A stretch of DNA of 64,000 nt, from the NCBI RefSeq assembly GCF_009496005.1, contig NZ_WIBF01000002.1, positions 213,503 through 277,502 on the forward strand, in the 5' to 3' direction. Position numbers and translations under genes: made by a program. This DNA is from Tritonibacter litoralis (GTDB lineage Bacteria; Pseudomonadota; Alphaproteobacteria; Rhodobacterales; Rhodobacteraceae). The notes beneath the pieces are model-generated. The model saw only the letters and a list, made by a program, of their open reading frames with translations, did not search any database and was not told the DNA's origin. Positions 16,943-25,481 of this stretch are shown piece after piece; the first letter of the stretch is position 1; every line of letters begins with the position of its first letter.

Positions 16943-17551
16943 ATGAGCGATACACAACAGCACCTGTCCGCCCCTTTGAAACTGTCCCAACGATACATGA
17001 TGGAAGAAGCCTTTGACTTTGCGCCCATCGGATTGGTGGTTACGGAAAACCGGGTGATCATGGAATGTAATCTCAGGTTCTGCCAAATTTTTGGCTACGA
17101 ACGTTCTGAGATGTTGGGGCAGCTTTTTGCGTTTCTTTATCCGTCGGAAGAAGAGTTTTTGAACATCACCCACCGCGGAGACGCCCGACTGCGGGCCGGT
17201 GCGCTTTATTGGGATGAACGCGTCATGCGCCGCAAGGGCGGGGATCTGTTTTGGGTGCGGGTTCGCGGCCACAGTTTTACCCCGGATGATCCTTTGTCAC
17301 AGGCGGTCTGGAGCTTTGCGGATCTGTCTGCCAATCGTCCCTATCAGCAACTGACCCGGCGTGAGCGTGAAGTCTATTCGCTTTTGGCAGAAGGGTTGAC
17401 CAGCAAAGAAATCGCGCGCCGCTTGGAGTTGAGTCATCGTACCGTCGAAGTGCACCGCGCCCGACTGCTGCGCAAGGTCGGCGTCAATAATACTGCCGCT
17501 CTGTTCTCCTCGCTGGGCGATATCACGGGCGATCACGTTGTGGATGAATGA
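16943..17551 (+). CDS. PAS-LuxR type transcriptional regulator
   Basis: 202 residues: an N-terminal PAS fold (about 20-125; FDFAPIGLVVTENRVIMECN, GYERSEMLGQ) and a C-terminal GerE helix-turn-helix (about 138-195; LTRREREVYSLLAEGLTSKE, then RTVEVHRARLLRKVGVNN). No receiver or autoinducer-binding domain is present, so the PAS part is the probable sensor of a ligand, redox state or partner. A TTG four codons upstream is in frame, but the ATG at 16943 has GGGAGA six bases before it. It stands alone with AT-richer DNA upstream (16700-16930) that likely carries its promoter. Confidence 0.88.
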   Translation: MSDTQQHLSAPLKLSQRYMMEEAFDFAPIGLVVTENRVIMECNLRFCQIFGYERSEMLGQLFAFLYPSEEEFLNITHRGDARLRAGALYWDERVMRRKGGDLFWVRVRGHSFTPDDPLSQAVWSFADLSANRPYQQLTRREREVYSLLAEGLTSKEIARRLELSHRTVEVHRARLLRKVGVNNTAALFSSLGDITGDHVVDE

Positions 17552-17584
17552 CAGCGTCGGTTTGCGTCCAGGCAGGGTTGACCA

Positions 17585-17660
17585 AGCTCTCCCGCCCGGG
17601 ACAACCGCTTTGAAAAGCGGCCTTCCCCGTTGGGCAGAGCGCCGCGCAGAAGCGCGGCGC
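17585..17660. repeat. Intergenic two-hairpin module
   Basis: Between convergent genes. CTCTCCCGCCC at the left edge, then CCGCTT-TGAA-AAGCGG (17605-17620) and GCGCCGCGC-AGAA-GCGCGGCGC (17639-17660), preceded by GTTGGGCAGA. The last stem and its lead-in closely resemble those of the module at 28665-28773. Confidence 0.6.
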
Positions 17661-17800
17661 GGGTGTGGCAAATCATATGCTGGTTCGAATCTCAGTCTAT
17701 ATTGAATATCGCCACAGGGCTCCCTTGGAGCGTTTGGTGTGTGAGAGAGGACGTGCTGTACTAAAGACGATCCACGACTGTGACGCGATTTCTAAATCGC

Positions 17801-18591
17801 TCACTCACAGGCGAGGGTGTCTGCCAAGGTTGGGTCTTGTGACAACCGTCCCAAGTCCTGTGTGGACACGCGCCCCTGGCTGAGCCGCACAGCGATAATG
17901 CGCCGCCAGCCTGCATCAACTGTGACGATCTCAGGCCCTTGACCGCAGTCGCGCAGCCCCGAAGTTATGAAATCCTGCCCGATCTGATGGTTGGTGAGCC
18001 CGGCGTGGCTGATGACGTCCTGCAGCTGACCGTCACGGTAACGCCAGATCCGCAGGGTCTTGGCCAAATGGGGCCGGTCAATATAGGCCAGTTCAACAAA
18101 TCCGTCGCCATCCAGATCGGCCGCACCAATGGGCGCAAGCCACCGATGTGTACGCCCGATATGCGGCGTCTGCGCTACCTTGTGGCCGCGAAAGTCATAG
18201 ATCGCCAGCTGTGCCCCTTGGGTGACATCCGTTTCAATCACCATCACCTCATGGTGACCGTCTTGATCAATGTCCACAAGCCGGGGGGCAAGGTCTTCGA
18301 ACACGTGATCCTGCGGCAAGATCACCGTTACCCCCTGCGGGTGTGCCGGGCTCACCAGCGTGAGGCTGCCGTATTCGATGGCATCGCCCAAAACGCCATG
18401 CCCGTAACGCCCGGTAGGGTCGCCGAACTGCGCGGAACTCACACCTTGGGCATGGCTTGGAACCGGAGCCACAGCCACCAAGGCCGCCAGCCACAGGCAC
18501 AGGTGCTTGCGCGCGCGGCGCACGGAACCGGGCCACCTGCGGGTCCGAGGACGCCGCGCATCCATTGCTTTGTCCCCGACCCTCATCGGCA

Positions 18592-18592
<1 letters not shown>
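17801..18592 (-). CDS. Secreted FG-GAP/VCBS-repeat protein
   Basis: 263 residues. A long basic n-region followed by LCLWLAALVAVAPVPSHAQG indicates a signal peptide with cleavage near residue 48. Mature part has beta-propeller-like repeats with calcium-type loops DIDQDGHHEV (about 107) and DLDGDGFVEL (about 158), as in FG-GAP/VCBS proteins. No enzymatic motif is seen. The start codon overlaps the ferredoxin stop by one base (TGATG), which suggests translational coupling; a second ATG ten codons later is possible. A periplasmic or surface role is inferred. Confidence 0.8.
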
Positions 18593-19041
<449 letters not shown>

Positions 19042-19108
19042 CTACATTTGTTCTCATCCAATCTTCGGGAAATACACTTAAATTCACAGCAAGGTTACGG
19101 TACCTCCT

Positions 19109-19519
19109 ATGATGCAGCCCGCGCCGCTTCTGCCATCACAGCACGTCCCCTTGATCGGGCTGGCCAGCCTGCCGGCCACGGCCCTGCGGAGCCGTGCAAA
19201 CAACAGCACGGTCACGGTGGCGGGCTTGGTGATTCTGCGTCAGCGCCCCGGCACAGCCAAAGGGGTGATCTTCCTCACGCTGGAGGATGAGACCGGCGTG
19301 GTGAACATCATCGTCTGGCGCAAATTCTATGAAACCTTTCGCCGCGCAGTGATCGCGGGCCGTCTGTTACGGGTCACCGGGCAATTACAACGCGCCCATG
19401 GGGTCACCCATGTGATTGCCAACCAGATCGAGGATATCTCACCCATGCTGGACCTGCTTCTGGCCCCTCAGGGGCGTCGCGACGATCCGGCCTTTGCGCC
19501 CACAGAAGACTTGGGCTAA
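19109..19519 (+). pseudogene. Orphan C-terminal OB-fold fragment of error-prone DNA polymerase DnaE2
   Basis: 136 residues. The segment TVTVAGLVILRQRPGTAKG followed by VIFLTLEDETGVVNIIVW and RLLRVTGQLQRAHGVTHVIA is the C-terminal OB domain of DnaE2, which is normally the end of a polymerase of over 1000 residues. Here an in-frame TAA at 19079 closes the frame just upstream, and no polymerase sequence is seen on either side; no imuA or imuB is present. So this is either a decayed gene remnant or a free-standing OB protein. The frame is intact and start ATGATG has CTCCT rather than GGAGG before it. A living single-strand DNA-binding role cannot be excluded. Confidence 0.75.
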
Positions 19520-19556
19520 CCTGCGCCAAATACAGGCTGAAACTCAACTACACCCC

Positions 19557-20099
19557 ATGCAATTGCCCCCTGCTCCGCTGCTAATCCCGTTGCACCTTGC
19601 ACTGCTCCTGCTTGGGCTGGGGGCATGCACGGTCGCGCCCGTAGAACAAGTGCCGCAGGGGCTTGGACAATCGGTGCGCAGCGCTGCCCAAAAAGCACCG
19701 CCCGGCGCCCCCAAGGGCAGCTGCTGGGAAACCGAAATCACCCCCGCCGTGATCGAGACCGTCACCCGCCAAGAACAGGTCACTCCCCCCGAAACCAACA
19801 GCGCAGGCCAGATCATCCGCCCGGCCCGGTTCCGAACCATCACCCGCCAAGAAGTGGTGCGCCCGCGCAGTGAACGCTGGTTTGAAACCCTCTGCCCAGC
19901 CCAGCTGTCACCGGATCTGGTCGCCACGCTGCAACGCGCGCTTCAAGTGCGTGGACATCACCGCAGTTCCGTCACCGGCCGATTGGACACGTCCACCAAA
20001 CAGGCAATATTGGCCTATCAACGCGCACAGGGCCTAGACAGCTCGGCCCTGTCACTAGAAAATGCACGCAAACTTGGATTGATATCCGTAAAACGTTAA
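19557..20099 (+). CDS. Lipoprotein with peptidoglycan-binding domain
   Basis: 180 residues. Signal sequence with lipobox LGAC (Cys near 24) predicts an envelope lipoprotein. The middle carries two similar segments ending in TRQEQV and TRQEVV (ITPAVIETVTRQEQVTPPE and FRTITRQEVVRPR), an internal duplication. The C terminus (about 120-176) is a PG_binding_1 fold: LVATLQRALQVRGH, VTGRLDTSTKQAILAYQRAQGL. Probably binds the cell wall; the role is unknown. Begins 37 bases after the DnaE2 fragment. Confidence 0.82.
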   Translation: MQLPPAPLLIPLHLALLLLGLGACTVAPVEQVPQGLGQSVRSAAQKAPPGAPKGSCWETEITPAVIETVTRQEQVTPPETNSAGQIIRPARFRTITRQEVVRPRSERWFETLCPAQLSPDLVATLQRALQVRGHHRSSVTGRLDTSTKQAILAYQRAQGLDSSALSLENARKLGLISVKR

Positions 20100-20179
20100 C
20101 CCGTACCCATCCGGTCTTGGTCTTTCGGCACAGCCGCCGGGGCCTCTGCCCCCGGACCGCCCCCAAAGGAGCCCATACA

Positions 20180-20842
20180 ATGGCCTCACTTCCTACCACC
20201 GGGTTCTTGTCCGGTGCTTCCGACAGGCTGCGCGATATGCTGGACAGCCAGGCCACTGAGATCGTCCTCAAAAGTGGCGAGACCCTGTTTGAACAAGGGG
20301 CAGTTGGTGAGACCCTGTTTGCCGTGATCGATGGAGAGTTGGAGCTATCGGTCCTGTCCTCCAACGGGCGCAAGCACATTTTGGACCGGCTACGCGCTGG
20401 CGCTGTGTTTGGTGAGATTGCCCTGTTTGACCCAGGGGTGCGTACCGCCTCTGCCCATGCGGTTGGCGAATGCACCCTGCGCCGGATCCGTCGCAAACAT
20501 GTGGTGGCACAGATCCAGCAGCACCCGGAATTGGCCAGTGACCTACTGCGTCTGGCGGGCCAACGTATGCGCTGGATGAGCACGCAGCTGAATGAACAGG
20601 TGTTCCTGCCGCTTCCCGTCCGACTGGCCCGCAAACTGCTGCATCTGTCCCCCGAAAGCGAGGATGGGCGGTTGTCTCTGTCTCAGGCCGAACTTGCAGA
20701 ATATGTCGGCGCCACCCGCGAGGCGGTGTCCAAAACCCTGTCGGGCTGGAAACGCAGCGAGATCCTGGAAATCAGCCGTGGCAAAGTGGAAATTCTGGAC
20801 CGTGCGGAACTTGAAAGCCTGGCCGAGCCTGACATGATCTGA
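20180..20842 (+). CDS. Crp/Fnr-family transcriptional regulator
   Basis: 220 residues: cyclic-nucleotide-binding fold (about 18-130; FEQGAVGETLFAVIDGELEL, AVFGEIALFD) and a C-terminal winged helix (about 150-215; LSQAELAEYVGATREAVSKTL as recognition helix). There are no N-terminal cysteines for an Fe-S cluster, so it is not an Fnr in the strict sense. Effector unknown. ATG at 20180 has AAAGGAG nine bases upstream; the frame to 20117 is rejected. A shared terminator lies between it and degP. Confidence 0.9.
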   Translation: MASLPTTGFLSGASDRLRDMLDSQATEIVLKSGETLFEQGAVGETLFAVIDGELELSVLSSNGRKHILDRLRAGAVFGEIALFDPGVRTASAHAVGECTLRRIRRKHVVAQIQQHPELASDLLRLAGQRMRWMSTQLNEQVFLPLPVRLARKLLHLSPESEDGRLSLSQAELAEYVGATREAVSKTLSGWKRSEILEISRGKVEILDRAELESLAEPDMI

Positions 20843-20862
20843 CCAGCAGCAGGGCGCACATA

Positions 20863-20892
20863 AGAAAGGCCGGGACAAAGCCCGGCCTTTCT
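20863..20892. terminator. Bidirectional terminator between crp-like gene and degP
   Basis: AGAAAGGCCGGG/CCCGGCCTTTCT with loop ACAAAG, T-rich on both outward sides. Convergent genes end at 20842 (plus) and 20917 (minus). Confidence 0.85.
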
Positions 20893-20916
20893 CAGTTCAG
20901 ATCGCCTGAAAAGTTA

Positions 20917-22401
20917 TCATTCGCTGAGGTTCAGCGCCACAAACCGTGGCTCGCCATTGCGGCGCACCAAGAGCAAGAGCGACTTGCGGCCCGCCTCTTT
21001 GACCTCTTCGATGCGGGTTTCCAGCGCAGCCACATCAGTGACTTTCTGCTGACCTGCTTCGGTGATCACATCCCCTGCCCGCAGACCTTTTTCCCAGGCT
21101 TCAGACGCTTCATCCACCGACAGGATCACCAGACCATCGGTGCCTTCGGGCACGTTCAGCGTCTCGCGCTGATCATCGGTCAACGGACCAACGGTCAGAC
21201 CCAGCAGTTGCTTTTCGCTTTCTTCCGGCGCAGGCGCTGTTTCACCGTCAGCATCGGCCTCACGCTCGGCATCTTCCCGGCGACCCAAGGTTACACGGAT
21301 GGTTTCGGTCTTGCCTTCGCGGAAGACCACAACACGCACGGTTTTACCGACCTCAGAGTTGCCAACCTGGCGCACCAGACCACGGGTGTCTTTGACCTCA
21401 ACCCCATCAAAGGTCAGGATCACGTCGCCCGCCAAAAGGCCTGCTTCTTTGGCTGGGCCTTCCGGCACATCGGTGACCAATGCCCCTTCGGCATCGTCCA
21501 GCCCCATGGCCTCGGCCACATCCTGGTCAACATCTTGGATCCGAACACCCAGCCAGCCGCGGCGGGTTTCGCCAAACTCTTTAAGCTGCGCGACCACTTT
21601 GCTGACCACGTTAGAGGCCATCGAAAAGCCGATCCCGATCGAACCACCGTTGGGCGACAGGATCGCGGTGTTCACACCAATCACTTCACCGTCCATATTG
21701 AACAGTGGTCCGCCCGAGTTCCCGCGGTTGATCGCAGCATCGGTCTGAATAAAGTCATCATAGGATCCAGACAATGCGCGATTGCGGGCCGAGACGATCC
21801 CAGCCGAAACAGAGAAGCCCTGCCCCAGCGGGTTGCCCATGGCCACAACCCAATCGCCAACTTTGGCCGCGTCACTGTCGCCAAACTGCACATAGGTCAG
21901 CGGCATCGGAGCCTCAACCTTGAGCAAAGCCAGATCGGTGTTGCGGTCGGTACCGATCACTTTGGCTGGCAGCATCTCAGAGGGCTGACCGTCGCCAGGG
22001 AAAAACTCAATCTCGATCTCATCCGCGCCCTCAATGACGTGGTTGTTGGTGACGATAAAACCATCTTCTGAGATCACAAAACCCGAACCCAGCGCTGATG
22101 AGCGACGCGGACGGCGGCCTTCGTCGCCACGGTTCTGGAAATCGCGAAACAAATCTTCCAGCGGGGAGCCTTCGGGCACGATACCCTGCGGGCCGGTGCG
22201 GCCTTCGACAACAGTTGATGTCGTGATATTCACCACCGCCGGGCTCACCTGCTCTGCCAATGGCGCCAGGCTTTCAGGACGGGCCTGGGCGACAACCACC
22301 TGCGCCAACATCAACGCAGTGGTCAAAACCGCCAGAGCATACAGACGCCAGGGCGCATTCTGCCGCGTCTGACGAGTTAAAATTGATACTTGTGGCTGCA
22401 C
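20917..22401 (-). CDS. degP: Periplasmic serine endoprotease DegP/HtrA-type
   Basis: Protease and chaperone of the periplasm. With the GTG start at 22401 the product has 494 residues: a signal or membrane anchor (about 20-40), trypsin-like domain with catalytic His121 (TNNHVIEG), Asp156 (NTDLALLKV) and Ser229 (GNSGGPL), and two PDZ domains (about 285-370 and 400-490). GTG is preferred since AAGGAG lies seven bases before it, and it gives a normal signal; the frame stays open to 22677 but that part is unlike the family. Downstream of hflKC, as often in Rhodobacterales, but separated here by a terminator and a DUF2867 gene. Confidence 0.95.
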   Translation of the reverse strand: MQPQVSILTRQTRQNAPWRLYALAVLTTALMLAQVVVAQARPESLAPLAEQVSPAVVNITTSTVVEGRTGPQGIVPEGSPLEDLFRDFQNRGDEGRRPRRSSALGSGFVISEDGFIVTNNHVIEGADEIEIEFFPGDGQPSEMLPAKVIGTDRNTDLALLKVEAPMPLTYVQFGDSDAAKVGDWVVAMGNPLGQGFSVSAGIVSARNRALSGSYDDFIQTDAAINRGNSGGPLFNMDGEVIGVNTAILSPNGGSIGIGFSMASNVVSKVVAQLKEFGETRRGWLGVRIQDVDQDVAEAMGLDDAEGALVTDVPEGPAKEAGLLAGDVILTFDGVEVKDTRGLVRQVGNSEVGKTVRVVVFREGKTETIRVTLGRREDAEREADADGETAPAPEESEKQLLGLTVGPLTDDQRETLNVPEGTDGLVILSVDEASEAWEKGLRAGDVITEAGQQKVTDVAALETRIEEVKEAGRKSLLLLVRRNGEPRFVALNLSE

Positions 22402-22707
22402 GGAACTACTCCTTGTCCTAGCCGAATTCGTCCTTGGTCCAATGTGGTGACATCCGCTGGACCTTTGATCCAGGCAAACTGCCGACCTCGGACACGCAAA
22501 AGCAATGTAGTGTCTCCACTTCGGGCTACAATGAATGTTGCACAGTTTCAAAACGAAGTGAAAGAGCTTGAAACAGTTTGCGACATTTCCTTGCGCGAAC
22601 CTGTCGCTCCGACGCCCTGAACTTGCCCTCATAGCAAACGAATGTTCTCCGAACCGTTTAAAACCAGGCTCCCACACGCTCGTCTTCCTTGGAGCAGAAG
22701 AAAAACA
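22402..22707 (-). promoter_or_regulatory. degP upstream region with inverted repeat
   Basis: 306 bases. It holds no gene I can support. A 7-bp inverted repeat GTTTCAA (22545-22551) / TTGAAAC (22568-22574) with 16-base spacing could be an operator, or TTGAAA on the minus strand could be a -35 box of a stress sigma factor. A paired -10 was not convincing. Confidence 0.3.
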
Positions 22708-23184
22708 TCACCCAGGCAACTTAGACAGTAGCGAGCGTACAATCAGCTTATGAAACGGTGTGATTGTGAACAGGTAGGCATAACCAAACCAATGCCTTCG
22801 CGCCACCAACGTTGAAAGCCTCACTACACTACCGCGCTCATGAGAGGCCACCTCTACCAACACGCGAAAGTTCAGATGCCAGTCATCAAATCCAAACACC
22901 ACTGACTGATCAGATTGATGAGTGATTGGAAAAGCACCGACCTTTTCACTGTCGACCGAGATCACTCCGGTTCGCAACCCAATTGGAGCTACAATCAGAT
23001 TGCGCGCGGTGTTCAAAGCACGCACCCAAAAAGGTGGTTCGCCAGCAAACATCACATCAACAGCATCCTGCGCCGAATTGAGGTCCAAGCTTGTAGCCTT
23101 CTGAAAGGAATCCACCCAATTGGCTTTTTCAAGAAACGGGCTTGGCAGCGAAAACGGAATTTCCCGAATAACGGATCGGCGCAT
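22708..23184 (-). CDS. DUF2867-family protein
   Basis: 158 residues resembling the DUF2867 family (WVDSFQKAT start region, DVMFAGEPPFWVRALNTARN, ending WFGYAYLFTITPFHKLIVRSLL). No signal peptide is clear; the C-terminal end has a hydrophobic stretch. Function unknown. Base composition is AT-richer than the flanking hflC and degP genes, and it sits between them after the hflC terminator, so it may be an insertion into an otherwise conserved neighbourhood. Confidence 0.78.
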   Translation of the reverse strand: MRRSVIREIPFSLPSPFLEKANWVDSFQKATSLDLNSAQDAVDVMFAGEPPFWVRALNTARNLIVAPIGLRTGVISVDSEKVGAFPITHQSDQSVVFGFDDWHLNFRVLVEVASHERGSVVRLSTLVARRHWFGYAYLFTITPFHKLIVRSLLSKLPG

Positions 23185-23314
23185 CTAGTGGGTCCTCTTC
23201 ACCAACAACTGCAAACAGGCAGACATATGTTTTCAAACCGTTTTTCACCGCTCGCGAGGTGGTTGAAATGTGGTGTTCTGACGCGCCCGAAGCTGGAAGG
23301 TGTGGCCAGCACAC

Positions 23315-23345
23315 AAAAAAACCGGCCCTGCATGCGCAAGGCCGG
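23315..23345 (-). terminator. Terminator of hflKC
   Basis: Minus strand: CCGGCC/GGCCGG stem with a 12-base loop, followed by seven T. It ends the hflK-hflC unit and uncouples it from the genes downstream. Confidence 0.85.
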
Positions 23346-23370
23346 ATAAATGTTTCCACCTGGGCTTGGC

Positions 23371-24246
23371 CTACCGCCCTGCGCCAGTTGCCGACTTCAA
23401 GTAGTTGAAGAACTCACTGTCAGGCGACAGGACCATCGAGGAATTGCCAGCCTGCAGCGCTGCCGAATAGGCATTGAGCGAGCGATAGAATTCAAAGAAT
23501 TCCGCATCCGCACCATAGGCGTCTGCAAAGATCGCGTTGCGCTCTGCATCCGCTTCACCGCGGATCACCTCGGCTTCGCGTTCTGCTTCTGAGACCAGCT
23601 CAACCTCGGTCCGGTCAGCTTGCGCACGCACACGCTGGGCGGCTTCTTCACCGCGCGCGATCTCGTCAGCGGCTTCCCGTTCACGCTCTGCACGCATCCG
23701 TGAAAAAGTTGCTTCCAGGTTGGCTTGTGGCAGGTCGGTGCGTTTCAGACGCACGTCGATCACCTCAAGGCCCAGAGACCGCGCCTGTGTGATTGCACCG
23801 TTGCGGATCCGCAGCATCAACGCGGCCCGGTCAGATGACAGGATGTCGTTTGAGCTTACAGAACCCAGAACCTCACGCGTTTGGTCGCGCATGATCTTGT
23901 CCAGCCGACGCTGCGCACCGGCGATACCTTCGCCCGCAACCGCCTCACGGAAAGAATTCACATCGGCAATCCGATACCGCGAAAAGGCATCTACAACCAG
24001 ACGGCGGTCATCCAACGGGGTGACTTCCAGTGGCCCAACCTCAAGGCTAAGGATCCGGTCGTCATAGCGTACCACCTCATCGATGAACGGCGCTTTGAAC
24101 GCCAGACCTGGATCTTCTTGGATCTGAACCACACGGCCAAAGCGCAGAACCAGAGCTTTTTGACGCTCATCCACGATAAAGATCGAAGACAGCGCAACAA
24201 AGACCAGACCCGCCAGAATTGGGATCAGCAGATTTGATTTTTTCAT
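23371..24246 (-). CDS. hflC: Protease modulator HflC
   Basis: SPFH/band-7 membrane protein that forms a large complex with HflK around FtsH and modulates its proteolysis. 291 residues: an N-terminal membrane anchor (about 5-23), the SPFH domain with VLRFGRVVQIQEDPGLAFKAPF, then a coiled coil rich in E, R and A (about 190-250). The start overlaps the hflK stop as TGATG, implying translational coupling. A terminator follows. Confidence 0.95.
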   Translation of the reverse strand: MKKSNLLIPILAGLVFVALSSIFIVDERQKALVLRFGRVVQIQEDPGLAFKAPFIDEVVRYDDRILSLEVGPLEVTPLDDRRLVVDAFSRYRIADVNSFREAVAGEGIAGAQRRLDKIMRDQTREVLGSVSSNDILSSDRAALMLRIRNGAITQARSLGLEVIDVRLKRTDLPQANLEATFSRMRAEREREAADEIARGEEAAQRVRAQADRTEVELVSEAEREAEVIRGEADAERNAIFADAYGADAEFFEFYRSLNAYSAALQAGNSSMVLSPDSEFFNYLKSATGAGR

Positions 24247-25391
24247 CAGTTGCCCTCCGAACCAGAACGGCGCAGTTCATTCAGTGGCAGATAGGGCACG
24301 ATGCCAGATCCTTGCCCTGCGGTGTCGTCCAGGATGATCTTGTCCACCCGGCTCAACACGTCTTCCATGGTTTCCAAGTACAGACGTTTGCGCGTGACGT
24401 CTGGCGCTTTTTGGTACTCTTCCAGAACGGCCGAGAAACGGCTGGCTTCACCCGAGGCTTCGTTCACAACACGTGCGCGATATCCTTCGGCTTCTTCCAG
24501 GATTTGCGCAGCCTGACCACGGGCCCCCGCCAATTTTCGGTTTGCATAAGCGTCAGCTTGTTTTTCCAACCGATCCCGTTCCTGACCCGCAGATTGAACC
24601 TCGCGGAAGGCGTCTTTTACCGGTTCTGGCGGATCGGCACCGTCAAAGTTCACACGAACCACGTTGACGCCGGAATCATAGCTGTCCAGCGTCGACTGGA
24701 TCAGCTCTTCCAGCCGGTCGCGGATCACACCACGGTCGCGGTTCAGGATTGGCGCCAGTTCGGACTGTGCGATGATCTCACGCATGGCAGATTCAGACAC
24801 CGCGTTAATCGTTGTCTGCGGATCACGCAGGTTGAACAGGAACTTGGCCGGGTCTGAGATGTTCCAGACCACCTGGAAATCCACATCAATGATGTTTTCA
24901 TCCCCGGTCAGCATCAGACCAGCGTCAGAACCACGTGAACCTGCACCGATGTTTTCGGTCTGCTCCACCCGCACCTGCAACACTTCGCGGGTGACCAGCG
25001 GCCATGGCGCAAAGTTCAGTCCCGGCTGGCCGGTCTGGGAGTATTTACCCAGAAACAGTTCAACCGATTGTTCTTCGGGCTTCACCGTGTAAACGCTGCC
25101 AAAGATCCACAGACCAACGGCTGCGACACCGGCCAACAGCAATGACCCTTTGGTGAACAGCGGTGCACCGCCGCCCGAGCCACCGCCACGTTGGCCGCCA
25201 CCGCCATTGCCGCCGCGACCGCCCATCAGGACACGCAGCTGCTCCTGGCCTTTTTTGACCAGCTCGTCGATTTCGGGAATCTGGGGGTCCTCAGGGCGGC
25301 GACCACCGTCACCTCCGCCGTTGTTGTTGCCCCGGTTACCTCCCCCAGAAGAGCCTCCGCCCCCCCAAGGGCCACCATTATTGCCCGCCAT
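24246..25391 (-). CDS. hflK: FtsH protease activity modulator HflK
   Basis: Partner of HflC. 381 residues: a Gly/Asn-rich N-terminal tail (MAGNNGGPWGGGGSSGG, up to about 85 with further Gly runs), one membrane helix (about 88-108), SPFH domain with GLNFAPWPL, and a coiled coil (about 265-340). Start at 25391 is favoured over the 25418 ATG since it begins the standard N terminus. About 90 bases downstream of gor. Confidence 0.95.
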   Translation of the reverse strand: MAGNNGGPWGGGGSSGGGNRGNNNGGGDGGRRPEDPQIPEIDELVKKGQEQLRVLMGGRGGNGGGGQRGGGSGGGAPLFTKGSLLLAGVAAVGLWIFGSVYTVKPEEQSVELFLGKYSQTGQPGLNFAPWPLVTREVLQVRVEQTENIGAGSRGSDAGLMLTGDENIIDVDFQVVWNISDPAKFLFNLRDPQTTINAVSESAMREIIAQSELAPILNRDRGVIRDRLEELIQSTLDSYDSGVNVVRVNFDGADPPEPVKDAFREVQSAGQERDRLEKQADAYANRKLAGARGQAAQILEEAEGYRARVVNEASGEASRFSAVLEEYQKAPDVTRKRLYLETMEDVLSRVDKIILDDTAGQGSGIVPYLPLNELRRSGSEGN

Positions 25392-25481
25392 ATGTCTCCT
25401 ATCCCTTAAGAGTTCCACCGTTCAGGTGGTAAGCCGCCCATGTGACGGCCTCCTTGTAACCTGAACGTTTTTTTCGAATTT

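Noticed and set aside
17680-17696. GGTTCGAATC, resembling a tRNA T-loop
   Set aside because: The flanking five-base T-stem does not pair and no acceptor, D or anticodon arm can be drawn around it.
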